A DNA stretch of 36,605 nt from Myxococcales bacterium (GCA_023248735.1 JAHFDY010000023.1:1-36605); one strand, 5' to 3'. Shown: positions 27,263 to 36,038, numbered from the stretch's first letter. Program-made: numbers and translations. Notes: generated by a model from the sequence alone, not told the origin.

Positions 27263-28621
27263 TCAGATCGACTCGAAGTAGCGCCCCAACTCCCATTCGG
27301 TCACGACGCGTTCGTATTGGCGTACTTCCCACTCACGCGTTCGAACGTAGTGGTCCACGAAGGGTTCCCCGAGCAACTCACGTGCAGCTTCTGAATCTGA
27401 CAGAAGCTGCGTTGCGTCTTTGAGCGTGCGCGGCAGGGGCTTGACGGTTGCGCGCGCAACGGACGCGTCGCCAGAAGCGGGAGGCGGCGCGGACTTCGCG
27501 TGCTCGATGCCGTACAGGCCTGCCGCAACGACCGTCGCCATCGCGATGTACGGATTCATGTCGGCCGCGGTTTGCCGATACTCAAGCCGCGTTGACGACA
27601 TGCTTCCCGGAATTGCGCGAATCGACGCCGTGCGGTTCTCGATGCCCCACGTTGCGTTGAGCGGCGCCCAAACGCCTGGCACGTAGCGCTTGTAACTGTT
27701 GATCGTCGGAGCATAAAGAGCAGTCAACTCCGGCATGAGCTCGAGCTGACCCGCGAGGTACGACAGCGCAAGCGCACTCAGGTTGTGTGGACCACTTTCG
27801 TCGTAAAATAAGTTACATTTATCGGCTTTCGACCAAAGCGACTGATGAATGTGGCCACTCGATCCCGGAAGCTCGTGATTCCACTTCGCCATGAACGTCA
27901 CCGAAAGGCCCATGCGATGGACGAGTTGCTTGAGCATCGTCTTGAACAACGCAGCCTTATCGGCCATGCGAAGCGCCTCGTCGTAGCGCAACGCAACCTC
28001 ATAGACGCCTGGCCCAGTCTCTGTGTGCAACGCTTCGATGGGAATGTCGAAGGCTTCCATCTCGTCCAGAATCGCGTGACAAAGCTCTTGGTGCTGGCCC
28101 TCCCGCACCCATGAGTATCCGAACATGCCAGGCGAAAGCGGCGTGAGGTTTCTGTATCCCTTTTCGCGAAGAGACTCGGGCGTCTCTTTGAAAATAAAGA
28201 ACTCGAACTCGGCACCCAAGCTCGCCGTAAAGCCCATCGCATCCGCACGCGCGAGCACGCTCTTCAGGAGGGAACGCGGACACGCCGGATGCGGCTCGCC
28301 ATCGGCGGTAGCAAAGTCGAGAAGGTAGGCAGCCGTTGCCGGCTCCCATGGAATTATTCGTAACGTTGACAGATCTATTTTGGCCTTCGCGTCCGGGTAG
28401 CCCGTTGCCCAGCCGGTTACCTTGGCGTTGTCGTAGAGCACATCGCCGATGTCCCAACCGAAAATGACGTCGCAAAAACCGATGTCGGTCTCGATGGCGG
28501 AGCAGAACTTGTCGAGCGACAAGTACTTGCCGCGGAGCACGCCATCGATGTCGAAACCGCCCACCTTGATTCGCCGCACGCCGCGCGCTTCGAGATCGCG
28601 TCGAACTTCGTTCGCGTTCAT
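27263..28621 (-). CDS. Glutamine-synthetase-like ligase, possibly gamma-glutamyl-amine synthetase
   Basis: The 452-residue protein has the glutamine synthetase fold. N-terminal strands begin RIKVGGFDIDGVLRGKYLS. Catalytic glutamates lie in GAEFEFFIF (Glu138, Glu140), then come ETGPGVYEVALRY, SSGHIHQSLW and the Arg-bearing ENRTASIRAIPG, followed by EYRQTAADMNPYIAMA. The aspartate-containing start (FDIDGVLRGKYL) and the tail (VRQYERVVTEWELGRYFE) are those of GlnA-like enzymes that couple glutamate to amines, not of housekeeping GlnA. No adenylylation Tyr loop is seen. It is 21 bp after a lipoprotein amidotransferase gene and upstream of an alcohol dehydrogenase. An amine-utilisation route is possible; the substrate cannot be told from sequence. 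Confidence 0.88.
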   Translation of the reverse strand: MNANEVRRDLEARGVRRIKVGGFDIDGVLRGKYLSLDKFCSAIETDIGFCDVIFGWDIGDVLYDNAKVTGWATGYPDAKAKIDLSTLRIIPWEPATAAYLLDFATADGEPHPACPRSLLKSVLARADAMGFTASLGAEFEFFIFKETPESLREKGYRNLTPLSPGMFGYSWVREGQHQELCHAILDEMEAFDIPIEALHTETGPGVYEVALRYDEALRMADKAALFKTMLKQLVHRMGLSVTFMAKWNHELPGSSGHIHQSLWSKADKCNLFYDESGPHNLSALALSYLAGQLELMPELTALYAPTINSYKRYVPGVWAPLNATWGIENRTASIRAIPGSMSSTRLEYRQTAADMNPYIAMATVVAAGLYGIEHAKSAPPPASGDASVARATVKPLPRTLKDATQLLSDSEAARELLGEPFVDHYVRTREWEVRQYERVVTEWELGRYFESI

Positions 28622-28642
28622 CGCCTCACCGTATCAGGGTGG

Positions 28643-30304
28643 TTATCGATTGCGAATCAGCTCGAGTGCAAACTGTTCGAGTACGGCGGACATGAAGCGA
28701 GCGGGGTCTGTCCTCTCGTCGTCCGGGACTTCGCCGGGCGCAAACATTGGCGCTTCAGGATGAAACTGCGTGCCAATCACCGAGAATGGCGCTGGCGCGA
28801 TAGCAAAGACCTCGGGAATGGTGGTGCACCGACCGCGTGCGCAGGGATGACTTGCCGCGGACACGTCCCAGTGAGCCCGCAACGGCTCGAACGCTAGCGC
28901 ATCAACGTGCGATTCCGGAAGGCCGCGCGTCAAACGCCGACCGGTGTCGCCAGCGCTCATCCAGAGTGGATCGAGCGGATCATACTCGACGGCAACGCGC
29001 GCCGATGGGTCGCCCGGCCACGCGCGAATCACGTGCGATGGGCGCCAGAGGCCTTCGATGGGCTCGCCGGTCGTCCGGCGTAACCACTTTTGGTAACACT
29101 GTTCGATCTGTTTAGGATCGCACTCGCGAAGGAGCGCCAGAATCTGCCCGCCGCCGCAAAGACCGAGGAGCGGCGCGCGTTGTTGGCGCACGAGCGGCTG
29201 AAAATGACCCATCCCACTCTCTGAAGGTGGCAACAGCGGGTTGTACATCCACCGAGCGGAACCCGAAGGGTCGCGCTTCGTGGTCGTTGCGTAGTCCCAC
29301 GCGTTCGAACCCGAGAGGATCACGATCGGCTTCGGGTAACTTTCGTCGATCCAGGTGAGAGCGGAGGGGTCATCACCCCGCACGAGCTCGATCTTTGGGT
29401 ACCACCCGATGCGTCGAAACGACTTGGTTAGGAAACTGGCGTGATACCGATCGTTGACAACGCCGTGGCCTTCTTCGGAGGCGACTTGTTCGGACGGATT
29501 CGCGTTAACCGACAGGACCCATGGAGTCACAATGGGCTTGTCCTCAACGTCGAGAAGTTGCAGCTCCCTCACATCGACGGGTGAGTCGGACGTGAATGTG
29601 AGTTCGCGCACCTCGTCGAACGGGACCAGAAAATAACGATACCGAGTTGGGAAATCGAGTTGACTATCAAGTTTACGAACTACATTCTCGCGGTTGTGCA
29701 CGCCAAAAATTGCAATGTTGAATTGGGTCTTCGGCCGTGGCTCATAGTGAATCGTCGCACCGCGGTCGACCTGTATAGCGGGCTCGTGGACAGCGACGTA
29801 GATCGCCGACAGCCGTTGTCCCTGCCGAAAGCGAACGGTGAGTGATCGAAGTTGATACCCCGTACCGAGGTCACCGTCGGACAGCACCATCCGTTGCGCA
29901 TCCGAAAGATCCGAGGGCACAGAGTCGAGAATTGATCGTGGGCTTCGATGCACGAATACGTCGTTAGGGGCAAGGCCCGTCGCATCCACGACGCGAACGC
30001 CGCACGTTGCCTCGCGTGCAAATCGAATCCCCCGCTCTTCGCCATCGGCCACCAAAGGTCGCCACGTCGCAAGCGTGCAATCCTTTACCTCCCAAGCGGG
30101 TTGCGCGCGGGCGAGGAACGTAGCGCGAGCCACGAATCGCGCAGGCGCTTCCCATTCGCTTGTGAACGTTACCGGTGTCGTTATGAGTGGCGTCGCGTTC
30201 GGCGGCCGCTCGCCACAAGCTCCGAGCGCGCCCGCAACGACAAGCGCTAGGCGATCACTTCGTCGCAAGGCTGCGTTCAGAAGGGAACAATTTTTGTAGC
30301 GCAT
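28643..30304 (-). CDS. Predicted lipoprotein with class I glutamine-amidotransferase-like domain
   Basis: From the ATG at 30302-30304 the protein has 553 residues. A polar start is followed by a hydrophobic stretch ending LGAC (Cys33), so it is predicted to be exported and lipidated. Residues 40-330 are beta-rich and unrecognised. The C-terminal part has a nucleophile elbow GLCGGGQ with Cys383 and FHPEAP with His515 and Glu517, in order and spacing typical of the Cys-His-Glu triad of class I amidotransferases and gamma-glutamyl hydrolases. The start overlaps the upstream VWA gene by 28 bp; a TTG 36 bases downstream is an alternative giving a shorter signal. An amidotransferase domain outside the cytosol has no glutamine-fed partner, so peptidase or gamma-glutamyl hydrolase activity is more likely. 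It is 21 bp before the GS-like gene. Confidence 0.75.
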   Translation of the reverse strand: MRYKNCSLLNAALRRSDRLALVVAGALGACGERPPNATPLITTPVTFTSEWEAPARFVARATFLARAQPAWEVKDCTLATWRPLVADGEERGIRFAREATCGVRVVDATGLAPNDVFVHRSPRSILDSVPSDLSDAQRMVLSDGDLGTGYQLRSLTVRFRQGQRLSAIYVAVHEPAIQVDRGATIHYEPRPKTQFNIAIFGVHNRENVVRKLDSQLDFPTRYRYFLVPFDEVRELTFTSDSPVDVRELQLLDVEDKPIVTPWVLSVNANPSEQVASEEGHGVVNDRYHASFLTKSFRRIGWYPKIELVRGDDPSALTWIDESYPKPIVILSGSNAWDYATTTKRDPSGSARWMYNPLLPPSESGMGHFQPLVRQQRAPLLGLCGGGQILALLRECDPKQIEQCYQKWLRRTTGEPIEGLWRPSHVIRAWPGDPSARVAVEYDPLDPLWMSAGDTGRRLTRGLPESHVDALAFEPLRAHWDVSAASHPCARGRCTTIPEVFAIAPAPFSVIGTQFHPEAPMFAPGEVPDDERTDPARFMSAVLEQFALELIRNR

Positions 30305-31545
30305 CCGAGTAGAATGGAGACCGTCGCGAACGGATCGCTCTTCACCTTGTCGCACGGTTCTCCGCACAAGATAATTTTCGTCTTGTTCGCGTTGTACTGC
30401 CACCCTTTTGCCTTGTCGCACGTGGTCGTCGTATCGCGACTGACGGTCTCTTCTTGGCCGACGCTGGGTTTGAAGATGACGTTGACCTTATCCGGATCAA
30501 TCACGCCGCCATCGTTACCGGGTGGAACGTCGAACTCGCACGAAAGCGCCTCGTAACTCACTTTTTCGAGCGCGGCGTTCAATTGCGCCGCGAAGGTCGG
30601 CCCGCCGTCACCGACGTTCGTCATGTCCACGTGGCAGTCGCCGATCGTGGGGTCCGAACTTGTGTAACTACAGTTCGCCGATGATGCTGTACCGCCGAGG
30701 TATGCGAGCTTTGAGAGCATTTGTCTCGCAACCTCGCTGCCAGGTGCTCCGAGCACGAAGGTCTTGATGTCGACGCCAGGTCCGCTTGCAAGCGTCGCGG
30801 AAGAAAAGAGTGCGTCGATCGAAGGCTTGTCCGGGTTGCAAGTCTCGCTACCGTCGGTGAGGAGTACGACGAATCGCTTTCCGTTCGCCGTCAGGTTGTT
30901 CATATAATTGTAACCGCCGTTGATCATTGAAGCCACGATTGGCGTTGACCCCTTAGGGGTTACCGCCGCGAGGCTCGTGTTGACGGCCGTGATCTGGGCT
31001 GAAGTGACCGGCGCGATCGTCAAATTGGGCGCGGACGGTGCGCCGCAGACATCGTTGTTGTTGAAATACATGAGCCCGACGCTGTTTTGAATCGGCATCG
31101 CGGCAATCGCTGTCTTGAGGGCGTCGCGCGTGATTTCCCACTTGGAGTCTTTGGTGGAGTCGAGCTTCTTGGGGAACTTCTCGCAGTTGGCCGACGTGTC
31201 GGTTGGAGGCGGGTTGCAATTCATGCTGCCACTGCGATCGACGACGAACAGAATGTTCGCTGGCTGGCGCGGGGCTTTGACGCTCGACGATGCGCACGCG
31301 GCGTCGGCGGTCACGGGCGCATCTTTATCACCCGGTGTGATTGGGGCGTCGTCCGGGACGAAGACGATGTCGTTTTGGCCCTTCGAATCGGTTGAACCGC
31401 CAATCGTCGCATCGGAAGGGCAGTTGCTCGCGTCGCAAAAGACGCTGCCGTCCGGCGCCGCAGGCAGATTATCGCACCCCGAAAATACGCCAATGCACCC
31501 GAGTACTGTCGCGAGGGTCGCACCCCTCAACTGAGAACTTCTCAT
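30277..31545 (-). CDS. VWA-domain surface lipoprotein
   Basis: The 422-residue protein has a lipoprotein signal ending FSGC (Cys24), an Asp/Ser/Pro linker with paired cysteines to about 90, and a von Willebrand factor A domain starting ANILFVVDRSGSM. Asp103, Ser105 and Ser107 form the first MIDAS motif and LLTDGSETC supplies the later Asp, so divalent metal binding looks intact. A cysteine-bearing C-terminal region resembles those of the two VWA lipoproteins encoded on the other strand at 32004 and 33506. All three share a (K/Q)(N/P)D(I/V)xF segment and an ADAxCA segment before the domain. It heads the minus-strand set that continues with the amidotransferase-like lipoprotein. It probably binds a surface or extracellular ligand. 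Confidence 0.9.
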   Translation of the reverse strand: MRSSQLRGATLATVLGCIGVFSGCDNLPAAPDGSVFCDASNCPSDATIGGSTDSKGQNDIVFVPDDAPITPGDKDAPVTADAACASSSVKAPRQPANILFVVDRSGSMNCNPPPTDTSANCEKFPKKLDSTKDSKWEITRDALKTAIAAMPIQNSVGLMYFNNNDVCGAPSAPNLTIAPVTSAQITAVNTSLAAVTPKGSTPIVASMINGGYNYMNNLTANGKRFVVLLTDGSETCNPDKPSIDALFSSATLASGPGVDIKTFVLGAPGSEVARQMLSKLAYLGGTASSANCSYTSSDPTIGDCHVDMTNVGDGGPTFAAQLNAALEKVSYEALSCEFDVPPGNDGGVIDPDKVNVIFKPSVGQEETVSRDTTTTCDKAKGWQYNANKTKIILCGEPCDKVKSDPFATVSILLGCATKIVPF

Positions 31546-32003
31546 GGCCTCTCACCTCGCCGAACTTGGGTTGTGGGCGCACACGCGTGACGACGCGACG
31601 AGCGAACTCGAAGCAAATTCCGTCTTGCATTGAATATCACGCTGACACTGAGCAACGTGAATTGTCGGCGCCTCAAACTCGTCCTCGCATCACAAGATGC
31701 CTTGCTGCTCGCATGCAGTTGAGCGTCGCCCGACCACATTTCCCCATAACGTAAGTCCCTCGTACGCGCGCCTGAGTCAAGCAATCCGAGCACGCCGAAA
31801 CGGGTAAGGCGCGCGCTCCATGAGACGCAAATGAGCAGCGCGAGCGGCCTTAAGAAGCGCTGAATAGCTTGCTCGATGCTGTTCGAACAATACGCTTGCC
31901 AATTGAGGAGCACGCGAAGTCTGTCCCGCGCGCTTGGCGGGTTCGTTGTTCATCCACGGTGGCTTCGCCCAGAGAGCGTGAAGGCTCGGAGATTGTGACG
32001 ACC
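31546..32003. other. Divergent intergenic region between VWA lipoprotein genes
   Basis: This 458-bp gap should hold promoters for both directions. Open frames within it have no start signals or family matches. The only regular element seen is a perfect 10-bp palindrome TGTTCGAACA at 31880-31889, 115 bp before the plus-strand start. It might be an operator but is short enough to be chance. Confidence 0.45.
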
Positions 32004-33377
32004 ATGAAGATGCGGGTGTCTTTCTCATTGGCAGCGATTCTCGCTGTCGCGTGCAGCAGTCAGTTGCGCGAGCCCGGTGCAGACGTGGGAGGATCCACGG
32101 ACTTCAATTCGGCGGCCGATGGTGGTGCCGACGCTTCCACGACGGTGGACCTTCCTGACTCGATGGCCGCGACAGATGCGACCGATGCGACGACCTCGCC
32201 TGACGCCAACGCGAACGACGACGCTTCCACGGCCGACGCGACCTCTTCCGGAAGCGATGCGTCAACCGACGGAACGATCGCGAATGACGCCGTCGTTGCC
32301 GCCGACGCCAAGAACGACATCGTCTTTTCGTTTGATGCGGGCGCGCAGAGCGACAGTAACCTCAACACCGACGCCGCGTGCGCGCAGACTTCCGTAACGG
32401 CCGAGGCGGTCCCGCTCGACATGTACGTCATGCTCGATCGCTCCGCGAGCATGAACGAGCTCGTCATTAATCTCCTAGGCGACTGCGACGTCGGCGGCGC
32501 CGCTGCGACCAAGTGGTGCTACTCGATCAACGCCCTCGCCGACTATTTCAAATCGAACGATGCAACGGGGAACGCTGCAGCTATCCAATTTTTCCCGATT
32601 GCGGGCGGCGTGTGCGGTGGCAACGGATACTCAACCCCGGCTTCGCCAAGTACGGGCTTCCGGACGCTTCCGACAACGGGCTTTAACACGTCGCTGAACG
32701 CGCAAACCCCCGAAGGTAACGACACGCCGCTCGAAGGCGCAATACGCGGCATCACTGGCTTTACCAGCACAGCAGCCAACCAACGCGTCGGTCGCAAACT
32801 CATCGGCGTCCTTATCACCGACGGCGATCCGACCGGCACATGCTCCAACAATGTCAACGCGCTTAAGGGCATCTTGAGCACGCACTTTGCGAACACGGGC
32901 ATTACCACTTTCGTCGTCGGCATGACCGGCGCCACGTTCACAAACCTAGAGACGATCGCGGAAGGCGGAGGCGCTCCGATTCACAACGACAAGGTTGGCA
33001 CGCTCACCGACGCGTGTGGCACGAATGGAAACACCTGCAGGCATTGGAATGTGGGCAACGGAAACGGAAGCGCGCTTACGGAAGCTCTGAAGCAGATTCA
33101 GAAGAGCGCGACGTCGTGCACATTTGCCATGCCCACGGCCGACGGCGGCATCATCGATCCGAATCAAGTAAAGGTGAGCTATCGCCCCGGTGGCACTGGA
33201 ACGCCGCAAACTTTCGCTCGGGTCACGAATGCGGCAAGCTGTACGAGCGCCGGCGGATTTTACTACGACAACAATATGTCACCTACGTCGCTTACGCTGT
33301 GTTCGTCAACTTGTGGAACTGTTCAGGCAGATTCAAAAGCCAAGGTCGACGTACTTCTTGGGTGCTTAGGTAGCTAA
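32004..33377 (+). CDS. VWA-domain surface lipoprotein, tandem paralogue 1
   Basis: The 457-residue protein starts MKMRVSFSLAAILAVAC, with Cys17 lipidated. A long Asp/Ala/Thr/Ser linker (about 20-115) follows, then a VWA domain in which MLDRSASM gives the MIDAS Asp145. TPLEGAIRG and VLITDGDPTG supply the remaining metal contacts. A disulfide-rich C-terminal half (ACGTNGNTCRHWNVG, CTSAGGFYYDNN, LGCLGS) ends the protein. The ATG at 32004 is preferred because the signal peptide begins there; the frame is open for 45 codons upstream without a signal sequence. It is a close paralogue of the next gene over most of the folded part. Likely an outer-surface adhesion or ligand-binding protein. Confidence 0.9.
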   Translation: MKMRVSFSLAAILAVACSSQLREPGADVGGSTDFNSAADGGADASTTVDLPDSMAATDATDATTSPDANANDDASTADATSSGSDASTDGTIANDAVVAADAKNDIVFSFDAGAQSDSNLNTDAACAQTSVTAEAVPLDMYVMLDRSASMNELVINLLGDCDVGGAAATKWCYSINALADYFKSNDATGNAAAIQFFPIAGGVCGGNGYSTPASPSTGFRTLPTTGFNTSLNAQTPEGNDTPLEGAIRGITGFTSTAANQRVGRKLIGVLITDGDPTGTCSNNVNALKGILSTHFANTGITTFVVGMTGATFTNLETIAEGGGAPIHNDKVGTLTDACGTNGNTCRHWNVGNGNGSALTEALKQIQKSATSCTFAMPTADGGIIDPNQVKVSYRPGGTGTPQTFARVTNAASCTSAGGFYYDNNMSPTSLTLCSSTCGTVQADSKAKVDVLLGCLGS

Positions 33378-33466
33378 GGAAATCTTAGACGTCACTTACC
33401 GTCCACGCCCGCGCACCGAGCTGCGCGTCTCTTGAACTGGCACTCGCAACCGGCATGTAACCGACG

Positions 33467-33483
33467 GACTTGCTCAGCAAGTC
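33467..33483 (+). repeat. Short perfect hairpin before tandem VWA paralogue 2
   Basis: GACTTGC and GCAAGTC form a perfect 7-bp stem with a 3-base loop. It ends 10 bases before the GGAGG ribosome-binding site of the downstream gene. No T-tract follows. It could modulate translation or be a processing site between the paralogues; its function is unknown. Confidence 0.35.
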
Positions 33484-33505
33484 TCGTCAACGCGGAGGCA
33501 GCGTC

Positions 33506-34864
33506 ATGGCGAAACGCATGTGGTCGACCCTGGTTTTTGTGAATGTTGGCACACTGTTTGTCGCATGTTCGAGCAACGCGCTCGTCGGAGATTTGGGTGA
33601 AGAGAACACCCGCGACGCGTCGACGACTTCGTCGTCGACAACCCTTCGAGACGCGAGCGCGAAAGAAGGGGGTAGCAGCGACGACGCGAACGTGAGCACA
33701 AGCGATACGGGCCAAGGCGACGCGGATCTCGATGCGCCGTCCGTTGACGCGGGCAAAGACGATTCGTCAAGCAACGGATCCAATGACGCGGCCTCCGACA
33801 CCGCTATCGTCGACGCCAAGCCCGACGTCAGTTTCAGTTTTGATACTGGCGCGCCGGCACTCGACGGTGGTCTAACGGCGGACGCAACGTGCGCGCAGGC
33901 GACCGCAACCGCGACAGCGATCGCGCTCGACATGTACGTGATGCTCGATCGTTCAGGCAGCATGGGAACCGACTGCAACGTCGGCGCGACCACGAACTCC
34001 AAGTGGTGCAAGGCGATCAATGCGCTCTCAACGTACTTCGGCGCAACTGACGCTGCGGGCAACGCAGCGGCGATTCAGTACTTTCCTCTCGACTCTGGCG
34101 GCGCGTGCGACGGCACCGGATATAGTTCGGCCGCTTCACCGTCAAGTGGCTTTACGTCGCTCCCTTCGTCGGGGTTTACCGCATCGCTCAACGCCCAAAC
34201 CGCAAGCGGCGGAACTCCGATGGAGGGTGCTATTCGAGGGATCACCGGCTTTACATCCAAGGCGAGCAATCAGCGTGTGGGGCGCAAGCTCATTGGGGTT
34301 CTCATCACTGACGGCGATCCGAATGGGTGCAACACCAGCATCCCCGCGCTGGCAGGCCTGCTCAGCACGCACTTCGCCGCGACCGGTCACGAGACGTTCG
34401 TCATCGGCATGACGGGTGCGAACTTCACGTCCCTTGAATCGCTCGCCGTTGGTGGTGGCGCGCCTGTTCACAATGACATCGTCTCGTCGCTTACCGACGC
34501 GTGCGGCACGACGGGCAATACGTGCAGGCATTGGAACGTCGGCGATGGAAACGGCAATGCCCTGGCTGAGGCGATGAAACAAATTCAGAAGAGCGCGCTC
34601 GCATGCAGTTACGCCATGCCGACGACCGATGGCGGTATCGTCGACCCGAATCAGGTGAAGGTGGAATATCGCGCAGGGGGCACTGGGACTCCGCAGACGT
34701 TCGGCAAGGTTACCGGCGTCGCGAACTGCACGACAGCCGGAGGGTTCTACTACGACAACAATTCGTTACCGACTTCGCTCACGCTATGCCCGTCAACCTG
34801 TGGAACCGTTCAGGCGGACACGAAGGCAAAGGTCGACATCCTCCTTGGGTGCCTTGGAAGCTAA
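33506..34864 (+). CDS. VWA-domain surface lipoprotein, tandem paralogue 2
   Basis: The 452-residue protein starts at an ATG seven bases after GGAGG and has a signal ending LFVAC (Cys21). A Ser/Asp/Thr-rich linker (about 30-125) leads to a VWA domain with MLDRSGSM (MIDAS Asp148), TPMEGAIRG and VLITDGDPNG. The C-terminal half repeats the paralogue's segments nearly word for word (ACGTTGNTCRHWNVG, TADGG-like, GGFYYDNN, LGCLGS) while the linkers share only composition. The pattern is a tandem duplication with free drift of the linker. It lies 128 bp after paralogue 1. Its TAA stop overlaps the TAG stop of the convergent ferritin-like gene at 34861-34864. Confidence 0.9.
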   Translation: MAKRMWSTLVFVNVGTLFVACSSNALVGDLGEENTRDASTTSSSTTLRDASAKEGGSSDDANVSTSDTGQGDADLDAPSVDAGKDDSSSNGSNDAASDTAIVDAKPDVSFSFDTGAPALDGGLTADATCAQATATATAIALDMYVMLDRSGSMGTDCNVGATTNSKWCKAINALSTYFGATDAAGNAAAIQYFPLDSGGACDGTGYSSAASPSSGFTSLPSSGFTASLNAQTASGGTPMEGAIRGITGFTSKASNQRVGRKLIGVLITDGDPNGCNTSIPALAGLLSTHFAATGHETFVIGMTGANFTSLESLAVGGGAPVHNDIVSSLTDACGTTGNTCRHWNVGDGNGNALAEAMKQIQKSALACSYAMPTTDGGIVDPNQVKVEYRAGGTGTPQTFGKVTGVANCTTAGGFYYDNNSLPTSLTLCPSTCGTVQADTKAKVDILLGCLGS

Positions 34865-35679
34865 TTGTCAACGTCATTGACCATAATGCCATGCTTGGCG
34901 AGGGGTCGAATGACGCGGCTTTCGAGGGAGCGTTTCGCGAGCGAGAGATAGTCTTTGGTATCCATCCAGCCAAGGGCGTGGAGTTCGTCCGAAGCGTACC
35001 CACTCACGTCCGGAATGTTCGCCCACGACGCACGAATTGACGCAATGACACGTGCAGCGGAGATGGCGAGGTGGTTGCGATCGGCTGCCGTTAGTTCGCC
35101 ACAGGCCCAATCGAGAAACGTAAATCCGAACGTGCCGTGGAGTGCTTCGTCACGCACGATTCGCCCCAGAACGCCTTTGATGAGCGGGTGCTTCGCTGCC
35201 TTCCACGTTCCGCGCAAAAGTGGGATCGAGAGTGCTTCGCCTACGCAAAAATACTGAACAACGCACTCCGCCGCGCGGAGCAACGGCGGAAGATCGAGAC
35301 TGGGAACGGGGATCAAGTCTCGGGGATCATGCTCAACGTGGGTACCACCGCCGAGTTCTTCGGCGAGGCGCGCGCACATTTCGACGTGCACCATTTCGTC
35401 GAGCGGAAAGCGCGTCGCGACACCGATGAGATCCACGGGTGCTCGTGCCGCGATCAAAGCACGGAGCGTTTCTGCACAAGCCGCGCCGGTACGATGCTCT
35501 TGGTATGCGGCGAGCGTCCACGACTTACGAGCCTCAACGACGAGTTCGGGCGCATGGTTTTCGGGGCTGAGTGTTCCCCATGGCAGACGCTCGATCTCGG
35601 GGCGCATGCGGCGAAAACGTCGCTCGACGCTGCCGCCCATCATGCACAATTCGAAAAGTTCGGAAGCGGATTCGCTCAT
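34861..35679 (-). CDS. Ferritin-like diiron protein
   Basis: The 272-residue, mostly helical protein carries the two E...ExxH halves of a ferritin-like diiron site. These are Glu61 (AAYQEHRTGAA), Glu95 with His98 (DEMVHVEMCARLAEE), Glu148 (VGEALSIPLLRG), and Glu178 with His181 (RDEALHGTFGF). Such proteins store or oxidise iron or act as oxygenases; which applies is unclear. It has no signal peptide and should be cytosolic. It starts 5 bp after the stop of a small lipoprotein gene, so the two are one transcript. Its stop overlaps that of the convergent VWA gene by three bases. Confidence 0.8.
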   Translation of the reverse strand: MSESASELFELCMMGGSVERRFRRMRPEIERLPWGTLSPENHAPELVVEARKSWTLAAYQEHRTGAACAETLRALIAARAPVDLIGVATRFPLDEMVHVEMCARLAEELGGGTHVEHDPRDLIPVPSLDLPPLLRAAECVVQYFCVGEALSIPLLRGTWKAAKHPLIKGVLGRIVRDEALHGTFGFTFLDWACGELTAADRNHLAISAARVIASIRASWANIPDVSGYASDELHALGWMDTKDYLSLAKRSLESRVIRPLAKHGIMVNDVDN

Positions 35680-35684
35680 GTGAG

Positions 35685-36038
35685 TTACTTTTTCGGTGCC
35701 GCGGGGATCTCAACGGGGCGCAGGTTGCCAACCGGAGGTGCGAGTTTGGGTGGCGGCGTTTGAATCGTAGGCGCGGGCGTCCGCGGAGTGGGACCCGGAA
35801 TTCTCGTGGTACCTGCGTCCGCGCTCGTCGGCGGCGCAGGCGAGGCGGCGTCCACCGCACCCTTGTCGTCGGTTGCGACCCCAGCATCAACGGGGCCAGG
35901 GTCGGGCAGGTACACTTCCACCGGTCGCAGATTACCCACGTGTGAGGGTGGCGTTTCCTTGCAGCCGAACGTCGTGATCGCGACGCCTACACTTGCAACA
36001 AGGAGGGCCCTCCCTTTTCGCCTGTTGGGCTCGGTCAT
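35685..36038 (-). CDS. Small proline-rich lipoprotein with duplicated VGNLRPVE motif
   Basis: The 117-residue protein begins with a basic N-terminus, a hydrophobic stretch (11-25) and TFGC (Cys26), a lipoprotein signal. The mature part is Pro/Ala/Asp/Thr-rich and probably extended. VGNLRPVEV occurs at 34-42 and VGNLRPVEI at 103-111, one near each end. The two copies are encoded by different synonymous codons, which points to selection on the peptide. No family is recognised. It lies 5 bp upstream of the ferritin-like gene and diverges from the DNA methyltransferase. A spacer or peptide ligand in the envelope is a guess. Confidence 0.8.
   Translation of the reverse strand: MTEPNRRKGRALLVASVGVAITTFGCKETPPSHVGNLRPVEVYLPDPGPVDAGVATDDKGAVDAASPAPPTSADAGTTRIPGPTPRTPAPTIQTPPPKLAPPVGNLRPVEIPAAPKK

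Noticed and set aside
27263-28621. Housekeeping glutamine synthetase GlnA
   Set aside because: The N-terminal and C-terminal signatures and the lack of an adenylylation loop fit a GS-like ligase better, although the fold is the same.
31880-31889. TGTTCGAACA palindrome as an SOS or other operator
   Set aside because: It is only 10 bp and single-copy. It does not match a known full LexA consensus, so chance is likely.
31869-32003. A 45-residue extension of VWA paralogue 1
   Set aside because: It would place the lipoprotein signal internally. The extension has no family match.
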